DNA from: Selaginella moellendorffii
Lineage: Eukaryota; Streptophyta; Lycopodiopsida; Selaginellales; Selaginellaceae
DNA: 64,000 nt
Direction: 5' to 3'
Assembly: GCF_000143415.4 (NCBI RefSeq)
Contig: NW_003314348.1
Span: 687,253 to 751,252, forward strand
The position numbers and the translations under genes are program-made. Numbering within the stretch: the first letter of the stretch is position 1; each line of letters starts with the position of its first letter. Under the pieces are notes generated by a model that saw only the letters and a list, made by a program, of their open reading frames with translations, made no database searches and was not told where the DNA came from. This document shows positions 33,939-44,597 of the stretch, in pieces.

Positions 33939-34588
33939 ATGGTGGAGCAGCAGCAGAGTCTCCATGACGCGGCCAGGGCGGGCGACTTGGATGCGATTAG
34001 ATTGGCGCTGGCGGCGGATCCGGACGCTGTGAACAAGCGCGATCGCCACTCCCGCACACCGTATCCTTTGTTTCTTCAATCTCTTGCTTTGGTTTCTTGA
34101 CGAGCCAGGAATGGGCATCCAGATTGCATCTGGCAGCGTGGGCGGGACACGCCAATGCCGTGAAGCTCCTCTGCGAGGCGAAATCTCCTGTCAACGCCGC
34201 GGCGATGGATGATATGTCGGCGCTCCACTTCGCGTGTCAAAAGGGCCATCTCCAAGCCGTGAAGGAGCTCTTGGGCAGTGGAGCCTCCATCAATTCGCAT
34301 TCCAGAAAGGGGCTCACTCCACTGCACTGTGCTGTCCAGGGCAACCACAGGGATCTTGCAACTTACCTGGTGAGGCGAGGGAGCAATCTCTCCGCCAAGA
34401 ACAAAGCAGGGAAAACTCCCGGCGATCTTGCAAGCTCCGAGCTGCGCGAGGCCATCGAGGGCGAGAGCCTGGCTCTCAAGGCCAGGAAAGAGGCCAAGGC
34501 CGAAGAGCGAGCTGCCAAGGTCCAAAAGACCGCCAAAGTCTCTCTCACTCACTTAGAGCAAGAGGATCACGTCGAGCAAGAGGATTGA
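33939..34588 (+). CDS. Ankyrin-repeat protein (At4g19150-like)
   Basis: Two exons (33939-34060, 34123-34588; 62-nt intron) give 195 residues. About four ankyrin repeats: SLHDAARAGDLDAIRLALA, TPLHLAAWAGHANAVKLLC (split by the intron at TPL), SALHFACQKGHLQAVKELL and TPLHCAVQGNHRDLATYLV. A charged helix (KARKEAKAEERAAKVQK) and a VSLTHLEQED tail follow, a layout shared with a small conserved plant ankyrin family from memory. Probably a soluble adaptor; partner unknown. It is divergent from the PPR gene by about 107 bp. Confidence 0.9.
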
Positions 34589-34720
34589 AAACATAGGACC
34601 GCTCACCTCGAGCAATACAAGATCGATCGAAGATCACCACTGCGAGTGAGAGGATCACGAGCAAGAGGATTGAAAGTATAGGATCTCTCACCTCGAGCAA
34701 TACAAGGTCACCGCAGCGAG
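34560..34720. repeat. Tandem duplication at the ankyrin gene 3' end
   Basis: The phrase GAGCAAGAGGATTGAAA recurs at about 34573 and 34660, and CTCACCTCGAGCAATACAAG at about 34602 and 34689, giving two copies of a unit of roughly 87 bp. The first copy includes the ankyrin gene stop codon region. Confidence 0.75.
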
Positions 34721-36378
34721 TACATGCTAGAGAGCATCACATACGGCGTTCCATCCTCGGGTTCTAGCTCCGCCACAAGCCGGGCAGCTCTGTGACCCTG
34801 TTCGTCCATCCCCTCCACTTGGGTCTTGCAAGCGCTCAGCAAGTGCATCCACGAGTAAACATCCGGCTCGAATGGCATCGCCGCCATGAGCTCCTCCGCC
34901 GCCACCAGCCTCCCGGATCGTCCCAGCATGTCCACCATGCAAGCGTAGTGCTCCATCTGGGCTTCCACTCCAAAGTCTCCCACGCCAAGCTGGAAGTAAG
35001 CTCGGCCGCCGTGAACCCGCCCGGCGTGGTTGCAAGCGCACAGCACGCTCACCAGCGTCACCTCGTCCGGGCTCACGCCTTCGAGCGCCATGGCGTGGAA
35101 GAGCTCCAGAGCTTGCCTCCCGAGCCCCTGCTGCGCGTAGCTCGCGATCATCGCAGTCCAGGATACCGCGTCCTGCGTGTGGAGCCGCTCGAGCACCGCG
35201 CGAGCCTCGCGCAGGCTGCCGCATTTCCCATACATGCTGATGAGCGAGCTCTCGACTTTGGAGTGGTAGAGCACAGAGCCACTCTCGGCGATGGCGGCGT
35301 GGACCATCCTTCCATCGCTAACCGAGGCCAAGTCGCCGCAGGCCTCGAGCGCGCTGATGAACGCGACTTCGTCTGGCCTCTCGCCCTCCAGGATCATCCT
35401 CCGGAAGGTGACGAGCGCCTCGTCGAACTCGCGGTTCCGGCAGCACGACGAGAGCATCACCGTCCAGGACACCACGTCCCGCCGCTTCATCCTCTCGAAA
35501 GTCTCTCTCGCGTCGGCCAGGCTCTGGCACTTACCGTACATGTTGACGAGCGAGTTCTCCACCGCGAGCTCGCCGGTGAATCCGAGCTGGGCGATGCTGG
35601 AGTGGATCTCTCGGCCTCTGGCCAAGCTTCCCAAGTTGGCGCACGCATCCAAGCCCCCCGTGATCGTCACTGCGTCGCCCCTGACGCCTTCTAAGTCCAT
35701 GACGCCGAAGAGCCTCAGTGCCTCGGCCGAGTCTTCGTTTCTCACGTAGGCCGCGATGAGAGCGTTCCAGGACACCACATTCCTCACGGGCATCTTGTTG
35801 AAAAACTCTTTCGCTTCTTGCAAATGCCCGTGTTGGGCATAAGCCGTCACCATGGAGTTCCAAGTCACGACGCTTCTCTCGCCCATCTCGTCAAACAAGT
35901 CGCGAGCTTTCTGGAGATGGCCTTTTTGGGCATACGCGGCGATCATGGTATTCCACGAAGCAGCGTTTTTCCTCGGCATCTTATCGAACATACTTCTCGC
36001 CGTGTCCATATCCCCTCTCTGGGTATAAGCCGCGATCATGGTGTTCCAGGTCACTTCACATCTCTCGGTGGCAGCATCAAAGAGTTCCCTGGCACCTTGA
36101 AGATGGTGGCTCCTCACATAAGCGGCGATGATCATGTTCCACGTATAGAGGTTCCTGTGTCTCGGCCCGGTGCCATCGAACACTTCTTTGGCGTCCTTGA
36201 GGCTTCCACACTTGCCATACATCTCGATCAAGAGGTTTCGCAGGAAGCCGTTCTTGTCGAGGCCGGCAGTAGCGATTTCAGCGTGGACACGCTTGCCTTC
36301 TTCCAAGTTTTTGGAGCTCCCACACTTTCGCAGGAGGGGAGCGTAGTGATCCAAGTCGTGAGGGCTGATCGAGATCAT
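34708..36378 (-). CDS. PLS-class PPR protein
   Basis: Single exon, 556 residues beginning MISISPHDLDHYAPLLRKCG. A continuous series of P, L and S repeats is visible: NLLIEMYGKCGSLKDAKEVF, YTWNMIIAAYVRSHHLQGAR, several WNTMIAAYAQKGHLQKARDL-type S repeats, NSLVNMYGKCQSLADARETF, and SWTAMIASYAQQGLGRQALE. The end is E-like (EHYACMVDMLGRSGRLVAAE, then YSWMHLLSACKTQ and TPYVMLSSMYSLR) and stops before E+/DYW. The predicted role is site-specific organellar RNA binding, possibly with a separate deaminase supplied in trans. A decayed copy of this gene lies at 38.2-38.9 kb. Confidence 0.9.
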   Translation of the reverse strand: MISISPHDLDHYAPLLRKCGSSKNLEEGKRVHAEIATAGLDKNGFLRNLLIEMYGKCGSLKDAKEVFDGTGPRHRNLYTWNMIIAAYVRSHHLQGARELFDAATERCEVTWNTMIAAYTQRGDMDTARSMFDKMPRKNAASWNTMIAAYAQKGHLQKARDLFDEMGERSVVTWNSMVTAYAQHGHLQEAKEFFNKMPVRNVVSWNALIAAYVRNEDSAEALRLFGVMDLEGVRGDAVTITGGLDACANLGSLARGREIHSSIAQLGFTGELAVENSLVNMYGKCQSLADARETFERMKRRDVVSWTVMLSSCCRNREFDEALVTFRRMILEGERPDEVAFISALEACGDLASVSDGRMVHAAIAESGSVLYHSKVESSLISMYGKCGSLREARAVLERLHTQDAVSWTAMIASYAQQGLGRQALELFHAMALEGVSPDEVTLVSVLCACNHAGRVHGGRAYFQLGVGDFGVEAQMEHYACMVDMLGRSGRLVAAEELMAAMPFEPDVYSWMHLLSACKTQVEGMDEQGHRAARLVAELEPEDGTPYVMLSSMYSLR

Positions 36379-36448
36379 GGAACATCAACCTTTTAACGAG
36401 CCAGAAAAATTACCAAAAGAATCACTGTACAGTCTTGATGCCTACTCT

Positions 36449-37998
36449 TCACAGCATCCATCTCTTTCCTATGTAGAAGGCGATGGCAACTAAAACCAAA
36501 CACAGAGATCCAACCCACCAGCGAACTCCCCACGATTTTTTCTCGGGGACTTCGGGGACTTCAAGCAAAGCACCGACCTGCAAAAGGCATCAATCACTCG
36601 CGAAGGCAAAACAACACACCTCGATCGGTGGTTTGGCCCAGTTGGCAATGATCCCTGGGACGTGACCTTGGCCGACAACCGCAACAACGGAGGCGTGTTT
36701 GCTGCACGCGCTTCTCAGTGTTGAAGTCATGAATCTGCTCGAGCAAACCAAAGCAGGAGAAGATTTACGAAGCGTACATCGAACTTACAAGTCTCTTTCC
36801 GTCAGGAGAGCGTTTATAAGCGAGGGAAAACTCTTGACATATTCTCCCAGGAGCTTTACAGTGTCGTCGGAGAGCTCCTGAAGCAAAGTATCTAAGGGAA
36901 CTGCTCTACAGGGAAAACGAAAAGTTGGCAAACCATTTTGTCAACCCACGGTAGGAAGATTATACTCAAGAGTAAACTCCCGCCCAGCTTCATCTTTTGC
37001 CACAGTGTCAACCCCGCCGTAGCTCGTTGTAGTGTAATCTAAAGACGAACAAGTCACTAGACTGACAAAAAGTCATACACTACTTACCGAGTTAAGCCGG
37101 TCCCCGAGAATAATTTCCGCATTGCACGCGCGTCCTGTATTGTAAGCTCTTCGGAATTCGTCCCCCGGTGAAACTTCCAGCCTTTGAGCAACCTGAACGT
37201 CTATAGTTTTGAAGTGATTTACACCTACGAGGAACGATACCTTTGCGAGGAAGTAAGAATACATTTTTCCAAGGGTATTCTCTTGCTTTGATCGCCAGGC
37301 TTCTAGCATCTTCTTTACTGTGGGAATCTGAGAGGAAAACAAAATGAAATACCAATCCATAAAAACGTACTTCATGAATCGTTGGTTGCAAAAGCAAAGA
37401 GCGTCGTTCACTGCATAACTCAAGAAAAACTGCCTGTTCACGAAATGAAGAACAAAAAGGTGAAATGTAGAACAAAAAGCGAAGAAAGCTAAACCTCTGG
37501 TTTGACGAGCTTGATCACGGCCTCAACGAGATCGCATGACTCCTGTTATTGTATTTCAATTCCACAATTTCATGAAACAAGAAGCAAACAGATACCATGC
37601 TAACGCGAAGGAAGAAAACTACAAATACTTCCCTTAGAAACATGCGATGTGCCGACGATATAGACCGTAGACTCAAGGCCGGTCTCCCCCGAAATGTGAT
37701 GAATGATTTTCACAGATTTTATCATCTTCTTAGGCAACTCGCGGAGAGCTTCCACTTCTTCTCCCTCTTCTTCTTTTTCTTGTCCTTGACCTTCTCCTTC
37801 TTCGTCGCCTCTTCGATCCTCCTGTTCCTCCGCCCCGGCGTGTTTATCAGACCTCTCCGTCTCTACTGAATCTTCAACACGATCCAATCGATCGCCTCCG
37901 GGATCCACCTTAGAATTCTCCAAGCGATCCGTCTCGAATGCGGCGGGAGGAGCATCATACACCTTTCCCGCGGCGTCTCCGTTCGTGCTCTGCGCCAT
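36449..37998 (-). CDS. TraB-family protein, copy A (possible splice defect)
   Basis: Nine exons (37998-37633, 37542-37495, 37433-37371, 37327-37241, 37192-37088, 37038-36934, 36877-36789, 36734-36620, 36577-36449) join in frame to 368 residues. A disordered acidic N-terminus is followed by the TraB domain: STVYIVGTSHVSK, ESCDLVEAVIKLVKPE, AVFLELCSERRSLLL, GDEFRRAYNTGRACNAEIIL, ITLQRATAGLTLWQKMKLGG, VVGQGHVPGI with the GxxH motif, then a C-terminal membrane helix (GSLCLVLVAIAFYIG). Plant TraB proteins are tail-anchored in mitochondria/ER contact areas. The first intron donor reads AAG then GGAAGT, neither GT nor GC, so this copy may not splice correctly. Paralogue of copy B. Confidence 0.8.
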
Positions 37999-38099
37999 GC
38001 TCCGCACTAAAACCTCACTCAATATCAACGCTTCTCTTCGTCATACATTTTAAAGCCCGCGAAAAGCCATTCAAAGCGAAGTACCATTCTTCTTTGCAG

Positions 38100-38265
38100 G
38101 CACCGCGATCCTAGTCTTCTTTCGGAAGTCCAATTCAAGCGGCGAACCGGCGGCCTCGCCCGGCGCACGCCGTCGCGTTTTTCTGTTTTTCGAAAAAACG
38201 AAAAACTCACAGATTTGAGATGGATTACTTGTGCACCAATCCCTCTCCCAGGATGCCGTCGTGCA
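38100..38265 (-). pseudogene. Remnants of the PARP-like gene between the duplicated units
   Basis: Around 38107-38135 the sequence matches the region downstream of the PARP-like gene (CGATCCTAGTCT and AAGTCCAATTC phrases also at 40668-40700). Around 38232-38260 GCACCAATCCCTC and CAGGATGCC match exon 3 of the PARP-like gene (41221-41247). These scraps show that the tandem unit A once included that gene. Confidence 0.55.
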
Positions 38266-38940
38266 TGTTGATGAGCGAGTTCGCCACCGTGAGCTTGGGC
38301 GATCCTGGAGTGTACGACGCCGGGACGATGACGGGAGGCTTGGATGCGTGTGCCAACTTAGGAAGTTTGGCGCTAAGTGATCCCTTTGGAGATGCCCAAG
38401 CATTCGCACAAAGTTTGAGGTTCCAAGTCCATGAGCCTCAGTGCCTCGGCCGAGTCTTCGTTTCTCACGTAGGCCGCGATGAGAGCGTTCCAGGACACCA
38501 CATTTCTCACTGGCATCTTGTCAAAAAAAACCCTTTCGCTTCGTGCAAACGCCCGTGTTGGGCTATGCCGTCACCATGGAGTTCCAAGTCACGACGCTTC
38601 TCTCGCCCATTTCGTCAAACAAGTCCCGAGCTAGCCTCTTTGGGCATACGCGGCGATCATGGTATTCCACGAAGAAGCGTATTTCCTTGGCACAAACTTC
38701 TCGCCGTGTCCATATACCCTCTCTGGGTATACGTCGCGATCATAGTGGCGTCTCACGTAAGTGGCGATGATCAAGAGGCTCCTGTGTCAATGCCTTCTCT
38801 AGCGTACTTGAGGCTTGCCATACATTTCGATCAGCAGGAAACCGTACCGTTTTTATCAAGGCTTCTCTTCTAACAAGTTTTTGGAGCCGCCACACTTTCG
38901 GAGAGGGGGAGCGTTCGTGAGGACTGATCGAGATCATAAG
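38260..38940 (-). pseudogene. Decayed copy of the 34.7-36.4 kb PPR gene
   Basis: Scattered near-identical blocks to the intact PPR gene, for example around CTCAGTGCCTCGGCCGAGTC (38435), GAGCGTTCCAGGACACCACA-type text near 38480 and the antisense of the MISISPH start at about 38937. Many internal deletions and frameshifts shorten it to 0.7 kb. It occupies the same position relative to TraB copy B as the intact PPR gene does to TraB copy A. Confidence 0.9.
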
Positions 38941-38999
38941 AGAGCTGGAACATAACGCTGTTAACCTCTAACGAGGTAACCGGAAAAATTACAGGCTCT

Positions 39000-40577
39000 T
39001 CACAGCATCCATCTCTTCCCTATGTAGAAGCCGAGGCCAACTCCAACCAAAAACAGAGATCCAAGCCGCCAGCGAACTCCCCACGATTTTTTCTCTGGGA
39101 CTTCAAGTAGAGCATCGACCTGCAAAAGGCATCAGCACTAGAAAAATGCGAAGGCTAATAAACAACACACCTCGATAGGTGGTTTGGTCCAGTTGGCAAT
39201 GATCCCTGAAACGTGACCTTTGCCGACAACCGCAACAACGGAGGCGTATTTGCTGCACGCGCTTCTCAGCGTTGAAGTCATGAATCTGCTCAAAGAAACC
39301 GAGCGAATAAGAGTTAAGAAGCGCCAGACGAACTTACAAGTCTCTTTCCGTCAGGAGGGCGTCCAGAAGCGTGGGAAAATTCTTGCAATATTCTCTCAGG
39401 AATTTTACAAATTCATCGGTGTCGGTGAGCTCTGTTAACTGAAGCAAAGTGTTAAAGAGAACTGCTCTATAGGGAAAACGAAAACCTGACAAACCATTTT
39501 CTCGAGTTCTTCAGCCCCCGGTAGGCAAATTATACTCCAGAGTAAAGTCCCGCCCAGCTTCATCTTTTGCCAGAGTGTCAACCTCGCCACAGCTCGTTTC
39601 AGCGAAATCTAAAACAAACAAGTCACTCCACTGACGGAATGCCATGCGCACTACGTACCGAGGCAGGCCGGTCCCCGAGAATAACAAGCGCATTGCAAGC
39701 GCGTCCGATTTCATAAGCTCTTCGAAATTCACCCCCCGGTGGAACTTCCAGCCTTTGAGCAGCCTGAAAACCTGTAGTTTTGAAGTGATGTACACTTACG
39801 AGGAAGGATACCTTTGCGAGGAAGTACGAATAAATGATTCCAAAGGAATTCATTTTCTTTGATCTCCACGACTCTAGCATCTGCTTTACTGTGGGAATCT
39901 GAAAATTCAACGGAGGAATACAAAATAGAATACTCATCCATAACAATCCATAAAGACGTACTCCATTTGTTGTTTTCAAAAGCAACGAGCATCGTTCTCT
40001 GCACAACTCAAGAAAAACTGCCTGTTCACGAAAAGAAGTCAGATAGAGTGTGTGGAACAAAAAGTGAAGAAAGCTAGCCTCTGGTTTGACGAGCTTGATC
40101 ACGGCTTCAACGAGATCGCACGACTCCTGTAATTGTTTTTCATGAATTCCATGAAACAAGAAAGGAAAAAGAAAGAATGCCATGCAGCCCAAAGGAAGAA
40201 AACTAATAAGCTCGAGAAACACTTGCCTTAGAAATATGCGCTGTGCCGACCATATAGACCGTAGACTCAAGGCCGGTCTCTCCCGAAATGTGATGAATGA
40301 CTTCCACAGATTTTCTCATCTTCTCAGGCAACTCGCGGAGAGCTTCCTCTTCTTCTCCCTCTTCTTCTTTTCCTTGTGCTTCTTCTCCTTCTTCTTCGCC
40401 CCTTCGATCCTCCTGTTCCTCCGCCCCGGCGTGATTCTCAGTCTTCTCCGTCTCTACTGAATCGTCGACACGAACCAATCGATCGCTTCCGGGATCCACC
40501 TTAAAATTCTCCGAGCGATCCGGGGGAGGAGCATCACAGACCTTCGCCGCGGCGTCTCCCGTCGTGCTCTCCGCCAT
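39000..40577 (-). CDS. TraB-family protein, copy B
   Basis: Nine exons (40577-40227, 40126-40079, 40021-39962, 39898-39812, 39763-39659, 39608-39495, 39438-39338, 39285-39171, 39119-39000) give 366 residues, all in phase. Acidic Glu-rich N-terminus, then STVYMVGTAHISK, ESCDLVEAVIKLVKPE, AVFLELCRERCSLLL, KIYSYF-type helix IIYSYFLAKV, GGEFRRAYEIGRACNALVIL, ISLKRAVARLTLWQKMKLGG, VVGKGHVSGIIANW and a C-terminal membrane anchor. Introns 1 and 2 use GC donors (AAG-GCAAGT and GAG-GCTAGC); copy A has GT at the second site. Compared with copy A the PGAEELEKM segment before exon 7 is complete, so B looks the more conserved copy. Expected tail-anchored organelle-membrane protein. Confidence 0.87.
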
Positions 40578-40729
40578 GCTCCGCCCTAAAACCTCAGTCG
40601 ACAATGCGACGAATTATACCAAAAAGCTTTGGTCAAGCCCAAAAACTTCCCAACGTTAGGTCTTGTCACGATCCTAGTCTCTTCCGAAAGTCCAATTCTT
40701 TTTAATTTTTGGCAGAAATTGAGGAATGC

Positions 40730-41765
40730 TCACTAAAGAAAAAAGAAAAAACGGAAAAGTATTACATCGAGTCCACAAAAAAAGAAGCTGTTTATATATA
40801 CCTTGCTCGATGTGAGATGGATTGTGGCTACTGGCAGTGAACGATGTGGCGCATTGGCAGAAATCGTCCAGACATCCCTGTGCTTTTCACTCTGGAAAGA
40901 AGAAAAGTGAGAGTCGATGAAGCTATCGATCAGGATGAGAGGGAATGGTAAGAACGAGAGAGATAGAGTGGAGTCGATCAATCTATGACCAAGAAGAGCT
41001 CTTACCGGAGAGGGTATGAGCACGAGAGAGATTGGAAAGAAGAAGAGAGAGAGAGAGAGTGGAGGCTCGATCAATCTATCACAAGAACGAGAGATCTTAC
41101 CGGAGAGGGTATGAGCACGAGGAAGAGAAGTATCTTGGGGACGCCATTGAAGTTGGGCTTTGTGAAGCTTAGGCAGTTATTGACGGAGGTGCTGAAGAAG
41201 AACTTGTCGAGATTTGTGAGCACCAATCCCTCGTGCAGGATGCCATCGATGTTTATCTCGGGCGTGCCGTGGAACATGAATCTGATCAGATCCATCCCTG
41301 ATCCATGTAATAGAAGCGAAAGCAGGAGTGAGAGAGGAAATTTTAGGCAAGAAAGGAAGAAGAAGAGCGTACGATAGGATATTGGATCGATCGAGCGAGG
41401 GAACACGCTACCTGGACGGTCATCGCCGAAGAGCCTCTGGCACTCGCGGCGGAAGCCAGTGTAGGGCGCGTAATCGGCTTGTTGCAAGCCGGGATTCATC
41501 TCCACGGTGTAGTTGTAGCAGCTGATCATCCAGGAGACCCTGGAGCGCACGAAATCCGGATCAAGGAAGGCCGCGAGCCAGTATCTGTCCTCGGACGCTG
41601 CCACATTGTGAAGCGCTGCCGGTTCTTCCTCCTGGCGAGCAAAGACGGGGCAAAGATCACGAAATTTCGAAAGATTTCCAGCGATCCTGGACCGAAGAAG
41701 CGGAAATTCACCGGATTTACCTCGCGAAGCCGGCCCAGCCCTGGAATCGACGCGCAAGCCCCCAT
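40730..41765 (-). CDS. Small PARP-like (ADP-ribosyltransferase-fold) protein, putatively lipid-anchored
   Basis: Exons 41765-41721, 41631-41412, 41297-41101 and 40891-40802, with the stop TGA opening a last exon at 40732, give 184 residues. The N-terminus MGACAS fits N-myristoylation (Gly2) plus palmitoylation (Cys4). The C-terminal half reads FMFHGTPEINIDGILHEGL, FFFSTSVNNCLSFTKP and GVPKILLFLVLIP, which resembles the FHGT...IL..GL and strand pattern of the PARP catalytic fold. I could not confirm the full H-Y-E triad, so activity is uncertain. The family assignment is tentative. Intron 3 contains a duplicated copy of the exon 3 donor region (near 41000) and a GA run. Fragments of paralogues lie at 25.3, 30.7 and 38.2 kb. 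Confidence 0.55.
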
Positions 41766-42039
41766 TCTACCCTAGCCAAGCTTCTCCGTGAAATTCATTC
41801 AAATACAATGGAAGGCGCTTAAAACCCAGAGGTTCCTTCGAATATGCGGATGCTCTTGATTCCTAGAATATGCTTTTTACACGGTCTTGACGCCGCCGCC
41901 TTTGTTCTTCCTTCTTTGTTTCATCGCTGCTGGGCTTAGCTGCTCCTCTCGCTCGCGCAGCTCTTCTCCTCACTAGAAATCGCCAGCTTCGAGCTTTGTG
42001 GTTTAACTCTCCTTTAGTTCAAGTAAATTTCCATTTTAC

Positions 42040-43280
42040 ACTTAAAAGCTTCGATGTGAAAGACCTCCATCAGCGACTGCATCTTTCGCAGAGATGGCAA
42101 GCTTCGTGACATTGTCCCTCCACATTTGGCCTGCTTCTCCCATCATATCCTTCACTGCCTTTTCAACGATCGTGGCATCTGGACTCGGTGGCAAGCGAGA
42201 GCCGATCTTCCAATGCTCCACAGCAAGCACACAGTTAAGTGGCTGCTCGTACAAGAAAGGCCATCTAATCACGGAGACTCCAAGCACGAACGATCGTCTC
42301 CAAAAAGAGAATTCCATCCACAATGAGTGAGAAACGCACCCACGGAACGATGCTTGAGAACCTGTGTGGACGACATATTAAGCAAGAAAAAGAGGTAAAA
42401 GAAGAAGCTTACCTTGAGCTGAGAAGCCCAGGAAACAAACTTGCATTTGTCATAACTTGGGTCTTAGAAAAGCTTTCGAAGCTCATTGTTGTCTGATCCT
42501 ATCACCCAGGCTTCCAAAGGAGATGTAGATGACTGATTTGGACGGCTGCTCGTCCAACCAGTCGAGGCAGCTCATATCTTCCATCCAAAAACCACACCTC
42601 TCCTGCTCGAGTTCGTACACTCCAACCTGGCCGTCGAATGCAAATGACGGAAGCAATTGACCGATTGGAACAAACTGTGGAGTGTCTCTAGCAAGTTGGT
42701 CGAGCTGAGATGTTTCCAACTCGTAGAAAGAGTTTATAAACACCAGTATACCGGAGAGTGAAGTTGGGATCTACAGCGTGAACTTCTTGAAGATGCAAAG
42801 GAAATTCCCGTCCAGAAATTGGAGGGAGGCCGGGTACGAAATCTATGATCCTCGAAGGAATAATAAAAACTCAGAGGAATAGATTAAATTACCTTTTAGC
42901 GACAGGAGTCCATTTTCCTTGAGCACAAGAAGACCATTCTGGATGCTAAGCCACGAAGCAGAAAATGTTGAAAGAGTCACCTTGCAAATCAGGAACTGGC
43001 GAGCGACGCCTTGAAGGCTAGTAATTGCCAAGTCGATGCACTCTAGGCAGAGAATCATCTACCATGATATCTCAAATAATCTTGGGCACCGCCAGTTTGA
43101 GATTCTTCTCCAAGATAGCAGCAAACTGGAGTGGAACCGTAGTGACGGAGAAGGCTTCTGGAATGAAGGCATCCTGTAAGTCGACAAATCTCAAGTGCTG
43201 ACTAGTAGCTTGTTGCTCAGTAGCTATAAAAGTCTCCCTTTTGTTTGAGATTAAGAAAGTGATGATGAAAAAATCCATAT
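42040..43280 (-). pseudogene. Broken UGT copy 5
   Basis: Lacks the first ~45 codons (begins near FIITFLISNKRETF). Exon 1 and 2 text is readable (VFINSFYELETSQLDQLAR, PQFVPIGQLLPSFAFDGQVG). At 42503-42512 it carries the same 71-bp loss as copy 4, giving SFGSLGDRIRQQ and a stop. Exon 3 has a frameshift before VSVIRWPFLYEQPLN and ends early (GGLSHRSF). It lies beside the PARP-like gene just as UGT copy 2 lies beside the 25.3 kb PARP-like fragment. Confidence 0.92.
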
Positions 43281-43899
43281 AAAATCAAATTTATTCTCCT
43301 TTTCAATCTCAATTGCATTTTTTTCTTGCCATGTCATTGTCAATTAAAGAGTGTGTCATTCAAGACTACTTCCAATATTACCTTTTCATCTTCTAAGGGT
43401 AGAAGTATTAAGTAATATGCTAGTCTATCCATTCTTATATATAAGTAATAAACCCCAAGTAATATATCTATTATCATACCATTCCTATCTACTTTTGGTA
43501 AAAAAAATGGCAATGCAATGTAGTTTTCTTTTTAATAGTGTAATGCTTGCTATGCTTATAAGAGCAATGAAGTTTAGGACTTGAAATTTTCTATCACAAT
43601 TTTCAAGTATATATGAAAAATCTAGCAAGAGCTTAGAGATTATGTTAAGGGATAAGACTCTAGTAGGAAATTATATGGTAGTTCTAATAGTTAGACTGCT
43701 TTTCTTACTTGCACGATACATCTATTGGTTATTATTTAATTAGCAACTTGAAGAACAAATAGTCTTATTTAATTAGCAACTTGAAGAACAAATAGTCTAG
43801 CCTTTCTTTCTAACATATTATTGTCTATTAATACATGAGTTTTTATTTTTCCAGTTGAGTTGGGATCCCTACTAGTAATAATAATATGGGAAGATAGAT

Positions 43900-44240
43900 T
43901 TTGTAAAAGATGGAGAAAAGATTAAAATCTTCATAGATATGGGTTCAAAGAAAAACTAATATAATCTTTATCTACTTTATGAAATCTACTAATATATGCT
44001 CAATTTTACTAATTACACCCAAAAACATTTGTTGTAAACTACCCCCACCTTTAAAGCTAACACCTTGAATGAAAGTTATTATTATTAACAAAAATATTCT
44101 TATATTCAAGATGTGTGGTTTTTGAATCATATTTGTTTTTATTAAATTTATTATTTAGTGTTTCAAATAATAACATTTCAACATATATTTATATCTTTTT
44201 CCCAATCCACTTAAACGTTTTTTATTAGTAACTAAAGAGA
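43900..44240 (-). pseudogene. Decayed paralogue of the AT-rich secreted-protein gene
   Basis: Aligns by eye to 44598-44880 over most of its length: matching landmarks include CATAGATATGG / CATGGATATGG, TATGCTCAATTTTAC / TATGCCCAATTTTGC, TTGTTGTAAACTACCCCCACC / TTGTTATAAATTCTCCTTCACC and ACACCTTGAATGAAAG / ACACCTTGAAATTTAA. Stops and indels break the frame. Confidence 0.65.
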
Positions 44241-44597
44241 AATTCAGACAAATATATTCATACTTTGTTCATATGTAAGTTAAATATATATTTGGATGAG
44301 CTTACTCATATAATTTGAAATTTATGTGATACAGCTTTAGTCTAGTTAAATTAATTTATTTTTGCCTTATAAGTAAATATAAGGCAAAAAATGTATGTGC
44401 TTAGGATAAAACTTTTACTGTAAATTTATTTTTCTTTTGATTTATTTTAACTCATTTAAAAATAAATTTGACTACTTACTTTATAAACTTATAATGGAAA
44501 GTGCATTATCAGTTAAGGTTTTCTAAAACAAATTAAAAATTATAATTATGTATTTGACACTAGAACTCACTAGTTTTATTTTTAAAGTAGACTATTA

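Noticed and set aside
34792-35694. 300-codon plus-strand ORF
   Set aside because: Antisense of the PPR gene at 34708-36378, no domain, His/Arg-rich composition typical of reverse-frame translation.
38220-38873. 217-codon plus-strand ORF
   Set aside because: Lies on the reverse strand of the decayed PPR copy; its text is antisense PPR, not a new gene.
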